Shown: positions 1 through 5,595, counted from the first letter of the stretch. The stretch is DNA of 8,867 nt from Phascolarctobacterium sp. (GCA_019417125.1 DXVZ01000190.1:1-8867), one strand, 5' to 3'. Notes: generated by a model not told the origin, from the letters alone. Translations and numbers: made by a program.

Positions 1-23
1 CTACCAAACTGCGCCACGCCCCG
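1..23 (-). tRNA. tRNA-Pro, 5' end only (runs off the window)
   Basis: Read on the minus strand, positions 23 to 1 give CGGGGCGTGGCGCAGTTTGG followed by TAG. This is the acceptor 5' strand and D-arm of a bacterial tRNA-Pro. The C at position 1 of the tRNA, the GTGGCGCAG block and the GGTAG D-loop motif are typical. The anticodon lies outside the window, so the isoacceptor cannot be read. A perfect consensus promoter lies directly upstream, so the tRNA is probably transcribed from its own start. The 3' part, any CCA and any further tRNAs in a cluster are beyond the left edge. Confidence 0.85.
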
Positions 24-29
24 ACTTTG

Positions 30-46
30 CGTTGCTTGCTGCAACG
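30..46 (-). repeat. Short hairpin at the start of the tRNA-Pro leader
   Basis: CGTTGC (30-35) and GCAACG (41-46) form a perfect 6-bp inverted repeat with a 5-nt loop. The predicted transcription start is at about 46, so the repeat would occupy roughly +1 to +17. The primary transcript would therefore begin with a hairpin that is removed when the tRNA 5' end is matured. As DNA it could also be a protein-binding dyad. The function is not known. Confidence 0.5.
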
Positions 47-52
47 AAGATT

Positions 53-81
53 ATTATAGATAATTTTTAAGGATTTGTCAA
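53..81 (-). promoter_or_regulatory. Perfect consensus sigma-70/sigma-A promoter for tRNA-Pro
   Basis: On the minus strand TTGACA (81-76) and TATAAT (58-53) are separated by exactly 17 bp. Both hexamers match consensus fully, as expected of a strong stable-RNA promoter. Transcription should start near position 46, about 23 nt before the mature tRNA 5' end. The promoter lies in the short gap between the stop codon of the upstream minus-strand gene and the tRNA. Confidence 0.9.
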
Positions 82-99
82 CAATTTTTTAAAAATATT

Positions 100-435
100 T
101 TAACCTTCAACAACAACGCGGATGAATTTTACATTAAATGCTTCGGCAATCTGCGGCAGGCATTCGCGTTCAATGTTAGTGCGGTGCAGTTCACTTTCAG
201 CAACAATCATAATTCTTTCGCCGCTGAGGTTTATATTGCGTACCTTGCTGATGAGACGTTTAAAGTCATCGGCGCCAAGTTTTTCTTTTAATTTGGCAAT
301 GCCGTCCATCAGGTAAGGTTTTTCTTTAGACATACGTAATTCCAAAGGCGAAAAAGGAATGGTAACAACTTTGGCATCTCTTGCTAAGACAAAGTCTTCT
401 TCGTGTTCGCCCGGTACTACCAGATCATCTCTCAT
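100..435 (-). CDS. Small protein with a DnaA domain I-like region (hypothetical)
   Basis: This encodes 111 residues from an ATG at 435-433, with a strong GGAGGG Shine-Dalgarno (447-442) six bases upstream. I do not recognise it as a named family. Residues about 1-40 are a charged N-terminal stretch. Residues about 41-111 match by eye the pattern of DnaA domain I: a helix (GIAKLKEKLG), an F-x-x-L/W-I segment (DDFKRLISKV), a beta pair with the turn LSGERIMIVA, then an IERECLPQI helix and a final strand (FIRVVV). B. subtilis DnaA domain I has an equivalent 'LQGDTLTITAP' segment followed by a helix. There is no ATPase or DNA-binding domain, so it is not DnaA itself. If the likeness is real, it could interact with DnaA partners or modulate initiation, but this is inference. 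It has its own promoter and no clear terminator before the tRNA-Pro promoter. Confidence 0.85.
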   Translation of the reverse strand: MRDDLVVPGEHEEDFVLARDAKVVTIPFSPLELRMSKEKPYLMDGIAKLKEKLGADDFKRLISKVRNINLSGERIMIVAESELHRTNIERECLPQIAEAFNVKFIRVVVEG

Positions 436-464
436 TGTTCTCCCTCCTTTTGCTTTACTAACTA

Positions 465-493
465 ATTATAGTTTATAGTTTTAGCGTAGTCAA
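465..493 (-). promoter_or_regulatory. Promoter of the small DnaA-domain-I-like gene
   Basis: On the minus strand TTGACT (493-488) and TATAAT (470-465) are separated by 17 bp. This is one mismatch from full consensus and about 30 bp upstream of the ATG. The expected transcription start is near 458, which leaves a leader of about 23 nt carrying the Shine-Dalgarno sequence. The spacer contains a small tandem ATAGTTT duplication. The -35 box points away from the tyrS candidate promoter at 505-534, only 11 bp away. Confidence 0.8.
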
Positions 494-504
494 GTATAAA
501 AGGT

Positions 505-534
505 TTGACAAGTTTACAAAAACTAAAATACAAT
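505..534 (+). promoter_or_regulatory. Candidate upstream tyrS promoter (P1)
   Basis: TTGACA (505-510) is a perfect -35 box. TACAAT (529-534) is a good -10 box after an 18-bp spacer. A start near 541 would give a leader of about 113 nt before tyrS, running through the inverted repeat at 586-619 and the T-tract at 623-629. It lies back to back with the minus-strand promoter at 465-493. Confidence 0.55.
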
Positions 535-572
535 ATACCATAATTTAAACCGGAGTTGATATACTGTAAAAT

Positions 573-601
573 TTGCCAATCACCGCATTAAGTTGTATAA
601 T
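573..601 (+). promoter_or_regulatory. Probable main tyrS promoter (P2)
   Basis: TTGCCA (573-578) and a perfect TATAAT (596-601) are separated by 17 bp. A start near 608 leaves a leader of about 45 nt with the GGAGG ribosome binding site. No T-box motif (GGTGGNACC-type antiterminator sequence) is visible in the leader, unlike tyrS of many other Firmicutes. Confidence 0.75.
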
Positions 602-629
602 ACATACTATGGCTTAATGTGATTTTTTT
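586..629 (+). repeat. Inverted repeat around the tyrS P2 -10 box, followed by a T-tract
   Basis: CATTAAG (586-592) and CTTAATG (613-619) form a 7-bp dyad. The arms lie on either side of the P2 -10 box and the start region. Three bases after the right arm comes a run of seven T (623-629). In a transcript from P1 this could fold into a weak AU-rich terminator or attenuator with a 20-nt loop. A transcript from P2 starts inside the loop and would lack the left arm. Alternatively, the two arms could be an operator. The stem is AT-rich, so terminator activity is uncertain. Confidence 0.45.
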
Positions 630-641
630 ATATTTTAGACT

Positions 642-646
642 GGAGG
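642..646 (+). promoter_or_regulatory. Ribosome binding site that sets the tyrS start at ATG 654
   Basis: GGAGG ends 7 nt before ATG 654 but only 4 nt before the in-frame TTG at 651. Normal spacing and the better start codon both favour 654. Confidence 0.8.
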
Positions 647-653
647 TAGATTG

Positions 654-1874
654 ATGTCTGTTTATGACGTTCTGACTGAACGCGGCTTTTTAAAACAGGT
701 TTCGCATGAAGATGAAATCCGTGAACTTCTTGAAAAGGAGAAAATCACGTTTTATATTGGCTTTGACCCAACGGCTGACAGCCTGCATGTTGGACACTTT
801 ATCGCCCTGATGGCAATGAGCCACATGCAAAGGGCTGGGCACCGCCCAATTGTGCTTTTGGGCGGCGGCACCGGCATGGTTGGCGATCCGAGCGGCAAGG
901 ACGAAATGCGTAAGATGCTTACGCCGGAATTTATTGCCCATAACATTGCCTGCTTTAAAAAACAGATGTCGCGCTTTATTGATTTCAGCGACGACAAGGC
1001 GATTATGGTTAACAATGCCGACTGGCTGCTGGATTTAAATTATATTAAACTGCTGCGAGAGGTTGGCGTGCATTTTTCCGTTAACAGGATGCTGACGGCG
1101 GAATGCTTTAAAAAACGCCTGGAGCGCGGTTTGTCTTTCTTTGAATTTAACTATATGATTATGCAGGCTTACGATTTTTGGACGCTGAACAAAAAATACG
1201 GCTGCATTATGGAAATGGGCGGCGACGACCAGTGGTCCAACATGCTGGCGGGCGTTGAGCTTATCCGCCGCAAGGAGCAGAAACCTGCTTTTTGCATGAC
1301 CTGCAAATTGTTAACTACCAGCGACGGAAGAAAAATGGGCAAGACAGAAAAAGGCGCTTTGTGGCTGGACCCGGAAAAAACTTCGCCGTACGATTTTTAC
1401 CAGTATTGGCGCAATGTGGACGACAGCGACGTGGAAAACTGCCTGGCGTTGTTAACTTTTTTGCCGATGGAAGAAGTTCGCCGTTTAGGCAGCTTAAAGG
1501 ATTCTGCCATTAACGAAGCTAAAAAAGTTTTGGCTTACGAAGTTACCAAGCTGGTACACGGCGAAGCGGAAGCGGAAAAAGCCAAACAGGCTGCCGAAGC
1601 GTTGTTTGGCGGCGGCGGCGCTATGACCGATGTGCCTACCATTAACATTACAGCAGAGCAGGCAGGCGGCAAGCTGATTGACGTGCTGGTTGCCGGCAAG
1701 GTATTTTCAAGCAAGCGCGAAGCAAGGCAGATGGTGCAGCAGGGCGGCTTGTACATTGGCGATACGGCTGTAAGCGATGCGGAAATGCAGCTTGCGCCGG
1801 AAATGTTTGACGCTGAAAAGAGCCTGCTTGTTCGCAAGGGCAAAAAGAAATATTACCGTTTGCTGATTGACTGA
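654..1874 (+). CDS. tyrS: Tyrosyl-tRNA synthetase
   Basis: This cytoplasmic class I aminoacyl-tRNA synthetase charges tRNA-Tyr with tyrosine using ATP. The 406-residue length is normal. The HIGH motif appears as HVGH (residues 45-48) and the KMSKS motif as KMGKT (227-231). The tyrosine pocket is intact: Tyr34, Asp78, Tyr167, Gln171, Asp174 and Gln193 match the well-known B. stearothermophilus residues, the last four with a two-residue offset. A Gly-rich linker near residue 320 leads to a C-terminal S4-like RNA-binding domain (about 340-406) ending in a basic GKKKYY segment. ATG 654 is preferred over TTG 651 on ribosome binding site spacing. It is a single-gene unit with one or two promoters and its own terminator. 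No T-box is visible, so control by uncharged tRNA-Tyr through that route is unlikely. I cannot tell whether the genome has a second tyrS. Confidence 0.97.
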   Translation: MSVYDVLTERGFLKQVSHEDEIRELLEKEKITFYIGFDPTADSLHVGHFIALMAMSHMQRAGHRPIVLLGGGTGMVGDPSGKDEMRKMLTPEFIAHNIACFKKQMSRFIDFSDDKAIMVNNADWLLDLNYIKLLREVGVHFSVNRMLTAECFKKRLERGLSFFEFNYMIMQAYDFWTLNKKYGCIMEMGGDDQWSNMLAGVELIRRKEQKPAFCMTCKLLTTSDGRKMGKTEKGALWLDPEKTSPYDFYQYWRNVDDSDVENCLALLTFLPMEEVRRLGSLKDSAINEAKKVLAYEVTKLVHGEAEAEKAKQAAEALFGGGGAMTDVPTINITAEQAGGKLIDVLVAGKVFSSKREARQMVQQGGLYIGDTAVSDAEMQLAPEMFDAEKSLLVRKGKKKYYRLLID

Positions 1875-1893
1875 TAAAGTTTTACAATAAACC

Positions 1894-1929
1894 AAATTAA
1901 GGCTGCTTTAAAACGCAGCCTTAATTTTT
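1894..1929 (+). terminator. Intrinsic terminator after tyrS
   Basis: A 13-bp perfect stem (1894-1906 with 1915-1927) with a GGCTGC/GCAGCC core and an 8-nt loop ends in a T-tract at 1925-1929. It lies 20 nt after the tyrS stop and only 20 nt before the brnQ start, so brnQ either relies on readthrough or has a promoter I cannot identify. Confidence 0.92.
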
Positions 1930-1939
1930 GAGAATACTT

Positions 1940-1943
1940 GGAG
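1940..1943 (+). promoter_or_regulatory. Ribosome binding site that sets the brnQ start at ATG 1950
   Basis: GGAG lies 6 nt before ATG 1950. An in-frame TTG at 1938 overlaps this site and has no ribosome binding site of its own, so it is rejected as the start. Confidence 0.75.
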
Positions 1944-1949
1944 AAACCA

Positions 1950-3260
1950 ATGAAACAAAAACTTTCTTTTTGGGAAATTCTGCCTATCGGGCTGATGCTG
2001 TTTGCGTCTTTTTTCGGCGCTGGCAACCTTATTTTCCCTCCTGCGCTGGGGCAGGAAGCAGGCGTTAATTATTTAGCGGCGGCAGCCGGTTTTTGCACTA
2101 CCGGCGTAGGTATACCGCTTTTAGGTATCGTCGCTGTCGGCATGCTGCGGGCTTCTAATCCGGAGGCGCTGGCGCTGCCTGTGCATCCAACTTTTGCCAA
2201 AATACTGATAATTGTAACCGTGCTTACAATCGGGCCTTTTTTCGCTATTCCGCGTACTTCGGCAGTATCGTTTGATGTTGGCATTTTACCGTTTATTTCT
2301 GCCGAAAACCATGATATGTGGCTGGCGCTGTATTCGCTATTCTTTTTTGCGGCAACGTATTTTCTTTCGGTTAACCCGTCTAAAATAGTTGATTGGGTTG
2401 GCAAAATTTTAACGCCGCTGCTTTTAATAAGCATTGCCGTTTTGGTGGTGCAGGTGTTTATGCAGCCGATGGGCGCACCGCAGCAGGCAGGCGGCTATTA
2501 CGCAGCAATGCCTTATTTAAAAGGTTTTCAGGAAGGATATTATACGATGGACCTTTTGGCAACGATGCTGTTTGGCACCGTCGTTATCGAAGCGATTAAA
2601 CTGCGCGGCGTTTCCGAAGGAAGCGAACTGACAAAAATTTGCATTATGGCTGGCGTTATTGCCGCTGTACTTCTGGCTGCCATTTATTTTTCGCTGACGT
2701 ATACCGGAGCAACCAGCGTGGAGGTATTCGGTATTTCTGATAACGGAGCGGTGGCGCTTTCCGGCATTGCTAACTATTATATGGGTATTGCCGGCAACGT
2801 AGTACTGTGCCTGATGATTTTTTTTGCCTGCCTGACGACAAGCATTGGGCTGACGGTATCGGCGGCATCATATTTTGAGCGTGTACTGAACAATAAAATG
2901 CAGTACCAGCGTTTGGCAGCGGCAATCTGCATTTTCAGCTTTTGTGTTTCAAATGTGGGGCTTACTAAAATTATTTCCATGTCGGTGCCGGTGCTGTGTT
3001 TGCTGTACCCCATTGTTATCGTTTTGGTTATGCTGGCGCTGCTGCCGGTTAAGCGCACCTGCATTTACCGTTCAACGCTGGCGTTTACCGTTATTTTTGC
3101 GGTAATGGACGGCTTAAAGGCGGCTGGTATCTCGCTGCCTGCGGCAGAAAACTTTTTGGCTGCCAACGTGCCGTTCTATTCCGTCGGCTTCGGCTGGCTC
3201 GTGCCTTCCGTTGTGGGGCTGGCGCTGGGTATTTTGTACGGTATGATTGTTAAAAATTAA
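1950..3260 (+). CDS. brnQ: Branched-chain amino acid:cation symporter (LIVCS family)
   Basis: This inner-membrane carrier takes up leucine, isoleucine and valine with Na+ or H+. The 436-residue length and the roughly twelve hydrophobic segments through the whole protein fit the BrnQ family. Signature stretches include FFGAGNLIFPP (residues 21-31), in the first membrane segment after a short cytosolic N-terminus, and GPFFAIPRT (95-103). The protein ends in a hydrophobic helix and a short basic tail. It sits alone between the tyrS terminator and its own terminator. No promoter is evident in the 75-bp gap upstream, and no T-box or other leader that would sense amino acids is visible. Cation choice and exact substrate range cannot be read from the sequence. 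No truncation or frameshift is seen. Confidence 0.95.
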   Translation: MKQKLSFWEILPIGLMLFASFFGAGNLIFPPALGQEAGVNYLAAAAGFCTTGVGIPLLGIVAVGMLRASNPEALALPVHPTFAKILIIVTVLTIGPFFAIPRTSAVSFDVGILPFISAENHDMWLALYSLFFFAATYFLSVNPSKIVDWVGKILTPLLLISIAVLVVQVFMQPMGAPQQAGGYYAAMPYLKGFQEGYYTMDLLATMLFGTVVIEAIKLRGVSEGSELTKICIMAGVIAAVLLAAIYFSLTYTGATSVEVFGISDNGAVALSGIANYYMGIAGNVVLCLMIFFACLTTSIGLTVSAASYFERVLNNKMQYQRLAAAICIFSFCVSNVGLTKIISMSVPVLCLLYPIVIVLVMLALLPVKRTCIYRSTLAFTVIFAVMDGLKAAGISLPAAENFLAANVPFYSVGFGWLVPSVVGLALGILYGMIVKN

Positions 3261-3279
3261 AATCTTGCTTGTTGTAATT

Positions 3280-3311
3280 AGCACTCCGAATAAGTTTTGG
3301 GGTGCTTTTTT
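3280..3311 (+). terminator. Intrinsic terminator after brnQ
   Basis: AGCACTCC (3280-3287) pairs with GGGGTGCT (3299-3306), giving an 8-bp stem with one G-U pair and an 11-nt loop. A run of six T follows (3306-3311). It closes the brnQ unit and insulates the defence operon from upstream transcription. Confidence 0.88.
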
Positions 3312-3341
3312 GTTTATGCAGGGCAAATTTTAGGCGTATTG

Positions 3342-3350
3342 TGGTACAAT
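3342..3350 (+). promoter_or_regulatory. Extended -10 promoter of the ptuAB operon
   Basis: TGG followed directly by TACAAT (3345-3350) makes an extended -10 element (TGnTATAAT with one mismatch). No good -35 box is present at 16-18 bp, which is common for extended -10 promoters. The start would be near 3357, about 28 nt before the preferred ptuA start codon. No operator or regulator gene is visible nearby. Confidence 0.6.
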
Positions 3351-3372
3351 AAAGATAAATAAAAAAGTCTGC

Positions 3373-3379
3373 GGGGTGA
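3373..3379 (+). promoter_or_regulatory. Ribosome binding site that sets the ptuA start at GTG 3385
   Basis: GGGGTGA differs by one base from the GAGGTGA part of the ideal Shine-Dalgarno. It ends 5 nt before GTG 3385. The in-frame GTG at 3376 lies inside this site and has no good site of its own. Confidence 0.6.
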
Positions 3380-3384
3380 AACTT

Positions 3385-4746
3385 GTGTATATCAGCAAAC
3401 TTTATCTTGAAAATTTCCGTTGTTACGATAAATTTGAAATTGATTTTGATAAAGAACTGACGGTTATCGTTGCCGAAAACGGACAGGGCAAAACCGCTAT
3501 CCTTGACGCGGTGGCGATTGCCATGGGACCGTACCTGTCCTGTTTTTCGGATGCCAAGGCGCGCAATATCCACGAAACGGACGTGCGCCAGACGGTGGAA
3601 ACTGCCAGTAAAACGCAGCTTGAAATTTTACGCATGAAAAGCCAGTACCCGGTAATTATAGGCGCGGAAGGCAATGTTGAAGGGCAAGAAATAAAATGGC
3701 AGCGCGAACTGAACAACGCTAAGGGACGCACTACTATGCAGCACGCCAAAAGTTTAAGCAATTACGGCAAACGCATGGTGCAGGCGCTGCGCGAAAAGGA
3801 CGATAACAAGGTTGTGCTGCCGGTAATTGCGTATTATGGCACGGGGCGCATTTGGAAGGACAGCAAACTGCGCAACACCATTAAAAATATAGATTTGGAG
3901 CGCAGCAGCGGTTATACCGACTGCCTGGAATCGACTTCTTCTTACGCTAATTTTGGGCATTGGGTAAAATACGCCATTATGAGCGCGGTAGAAATTGAGC
4001 GTATTATCGCCGAAAAGCATTTGGACGAGGAAAACCCTTACCGCGAAGTTTTTAAAGCCGTAGTGCAGGCAATAATGACCTGTATCGGCAGTATGGGCTG
4101 GACGGACATTGATTACAGTTTTGTGCGCCAAAACCTGGTGCTTAAGCACGAAACGCGCGGTATTTTGCCGATAGAAGCGCTGTCAGACGGCGCACGCAGC
4201 GTTATCAGCATGGTTGCTGATTTAAGTTACCGCATGGTGCGCCTTAACCCGGACCTTGGCATTAACGCCGTGCTGCAAACACCGGGCATTGTGCTGATTG
4301 ACGAGGTTGATATGCACCTGCACCCTTCGTGGCAGCAAACAGTGCTGAGCGATTTGCGTAAAGCTTTCCCGCTGGTACAATTTATAGTTACCACGCACAG
4401 CCCGCAGGTGCTTACTACCGTGCCGCCGGAATCTATCCGCGCGCTGCGCTGGAACAATGATTTGATAGACATTTACCAGCCGGAGTTTTCGCTGGGCGCA
4501 ACAAGCTACCAGCTGTTAAAGGATATACAAAACGTCGACGCAAGGCCGCAGTGCGTGCCCGTTGTAAAAGAACTGAAACGTTATTTGGATTTGGTTGCCG
4601 ATGATAAATGGGACTGCCCGGAAGCGCTTGAACTGCGCAAGAGCCTTGATAAATGGGCGGCAGGGCGCGAACCGGCGCTTTTGCGTGCGGATATGGATAT
4701 AAGGATGCGTTCCTTCAGGAGGAAGCAGCATGAAAAGAATCTTTAA
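3385..4746 (+). CDS. ptuA: Septu anti-phage defence ATPase PtuA
   Basis: This is the predicted ATPase subunit of a Septu system. The 453 residues follow the SMC/RecF/OLD-like ABC ATPase plan. The N-terminus (YISKLYLENFRCYDKF) is typical, followed by Walker A AENGQGKT (residues 30-37). After a long middle region of about 220 residues, partly charged, come the ABC-type signature LSDGARS (266-272), Walker B IVLIDEVD with catalytic Asp306-Glu307, a D-loop-like HLHPSW and an H-loop TTHSPQVL with His338. A tail of about 110 residues follows. All ATPase residues are present, so it should be active. The family assignment rests mainly on its partner, since AAA ATPases of this type also occur in OLD/Gabija and PARIS systems, but an HNH nuclease of this kind points to PtuB. 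In studied Septu systems PtuA oligomerises and binds PtuB. The GTG start at 3385 is chosen over GTG 3376 on ribosome binding site spacing. Its 3' end overlaps ptuB by 17 nt. Confidence 0.88.
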   Translation: MYISKLYLENFRCYDKFEIDFDKELTVIVAENGQGKTAILDAVAIAMGPYLSCFSDAKARNIHETDVRQTVETASKTQLEILRMKSQYPVIIGAEGNVEGQEIKWQRELNNAKGRTTMQHAKSLSNYGKRMVQALREKDDNKVVLPVIAYYGTGRIWKDSKLRNTIKNIDLERSSGYTDCLESTSSYANFGHWVKYAIMSAVEIERIIAEKHLDEENPYREVFKAVVQAIMTCIGSMGWTDIDYSFVRQNLVLKHETRGILPIEALSDGARSVISMVADLSYRMVRLNPDLGINAVLQTPGIVLIDEVDMHLHPSWQQTVLSDLRKAFPLVQFIVTTHSPQVLTTVPPESIRALRWNNDLIDIYQPEFSLGATSYQLLKDIQNVDARPQCVPVVKELKRYLDLVADDKWDCPEALELRKSLDKWAAGREPALLRADMDIRMRSFRRKQHEKNL

Positions 4747-5509
4747 ATCGCCTGAGGTTCCGGAAGGCCTGCGCCGGTATGCCAGCCAGTTTCCGGATGA
4801 AACGTGGGAGCACTTCCGCCGTGCCAACCGCCGCGGCTACCGCGAAATTAAGCAGCAGCTGCTGAAAGACCAGCACGGGCTGTGCGCTTACTGCGAAATA
4901 AATATTAAATTTGCCGATGAGGAGGGCGAGGTTGACGACTTTCGCGTGGAGCATTTTTACCCCAAGAGTGAAACGGATTTTGCCGTGCATAATTACCACC
5001 TGGACTGGCAGAACCTTTTAGGCGTGTGCCACGGCGGCAGCCAGCCCAATGTGGAGGACGCGGAGGAGCGTTTTTCCAAGCGCAAGATTGACCGCAGCTG
5101 CGACGTGCCTAAGGCTGGCAAGCCGATTAACGAGCGCATTTTAAACCCGTTGCTGATACCTGCCAAGGCACGTATTTACCGCTATGCGGCACACAGCGGG
5201 CGTATGATTGTTGATGAAGATACCTGCCCGCCGGAGCTGGTACGCAAGGCGCGCAACACTATCCGCGAGCTGAACCTGAACGCGCCGCGTTTAATGCGTA
5301 TGCGCCGCGAAACAATTATGGCTTTGCAGGACGAGATAGAAGCAGCCCTTGACGCCGGTGCGGATATGGAAGAAGTTTTAAATATGCTGGCGCAGAGTTT
5401 TTTAGTTCCGGATGATAACGGCAACTGCCAGGCGTTCTTTTCGTTAATCCGCTGGTTTTTGGGCGACGCCGCAGAACAGGTTTTAAGCGAATACGGTTAT
5501 ACAATTTAA
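4730..5509 (+). CDS. ptuB: Septu anti-phage defence HNH nuclease PtuB
   Basis: This is the predicted nuclease effector of the Septu pair, 259 residues long. After an N-terminal helical part (about 1-48) comes the zinc/HNH core: CAYCE (Cys52, Cys55), VEHFYPKS (Glu74, His75), DWQNLLGVCHGG (Asn95, Cys100, His101) and RSCDVPKAGK (Cys124, Lys128), then ILNPLL. This order (CxYCE, EHF-PKS, DW-NL, C, CD-x-x-K) is the pattern of the TIGR02646-type HNH family to which PtuB belongs. His75 and Asn95 are the likely catalytic residues, and Cys52, Cys55, Cys100 and Cys124 the likely zinc ligands. A helical C-terminal domain (about 140-259) follows. The start has an excellent AGGAGG site (4717-4722), 7 nt upstream and inside the end of ptuA, which suggests translational coupling. 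No nuclease residue looks lost. What it cuts (phage DNA, host DNA or tRNA) cannot be told from sequence. Confidence 0.88.
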   Translation: MKRIFKSPEVPEGLRRYASQFPDETWEHFRRANRRGYREIKQQLLKDQHGLCAYCEINIKFADEEGEVDDFRVEHFYPKSETDFAVHNYHLDWQNLLGVCHGGSQPNVEDAEERFSKRKIDRSCDVPKAGKPINERILNPLLIPAKARIYRYAAHSGRMIVDEDTCPPELVRKARNTIRELNLNAPRLMRMRRETIMALQDEIEAALDAGADMEEVLNMLAQSFLVPDDNGNCQAFFSLIRWFLGDAAEQVLSEYGYTI

Positions 5510-5510
5510 T

Positions 5511-5539
5511 AAAATCCTGCCGTAACAGGCAGGATTTTT
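5511..5539 (+). terminator. Intrinsic terminator after ptuB
   Basis: An 11-bp perfect stem (5511-5521 with 5528-5538) has an ATCCTGCC/GGCAGGAT core and a 6-nt loop. It ends in a T-tract (5535-5539) that continues after one G with five more T. It begins one base after the ptuB stop and closes the defence operon. The A-run on the left side could let it act weakly on the minus strand too. Confidence 0.92.
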
Positions 5540-5564
5540 GTTTTTAAAATAGAAAATATATAAG
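5538..5564 (+). promoter_or_regulatory. Weak candidate promoter for the manB-galU-galE operon
   Basis: TATAAG (5559-5564) is a fair -10 box about 32 bp before the ATG. The only -35-like hexamer near it, TTGTTT (5538-5543), is poor and spaced at 15 bp. A promoter is expected here because the strong terminator lies directly upstream, but its exact position is uncertain. Confidence 0.3.
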
Positions 5565-5582
5565 TCATGAAAATACGCTTGT

Positions 5583-5588
5583 GGGGAG
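5583..5588 (+). promoter_or_regulatory. Ribosome binding site that sets the mutase start at ATG 5596
   Basis: GGGGAG lies 7 nt before ATG 5596. An in-frame GTG at 5581 overlaps the site and lacks one of its own. Confidence 0.75.
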
Positions 5589-5595
5589 AGATAAA

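Noticed and set aside
82..99. Terminator for the small minus-strand gene
   Set aside because: The sequence is only an A/T run with a weak AT palindrome and no GC stem. Readthrough into the tRNA region remains possible.
556..592. Short leader peptide with a Tyr codon (TTG start at 556) before the tyrS inverted repeat
   Set aside because: It is 11 codons with a single TAC. The GGAG overlaps or abuts the TTG with no spacing, so translation is unlikely.
436..653. T-box riboswitch in the tyrS leader
   Set aside because: The conserved antiterminator bulge sequence and specifier-loop architecture are not visible, and the leader from P2 is only about 45 nt.
3312..3384. Retron-like msr-msd RNA upstream of ptuAB
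   Set aside because: The gap is about 70 nt and AT-rich, has no long inverted repeats, and there is no reverse transcriptase gene in the window.
3754..4149. Open frame on the minus strand opposite ptuA, and similar ones at 8456-8848 and 5506-5856
   Set aside because: They overlap well-supported genes and show no domain, promoter or ribosome binding site.
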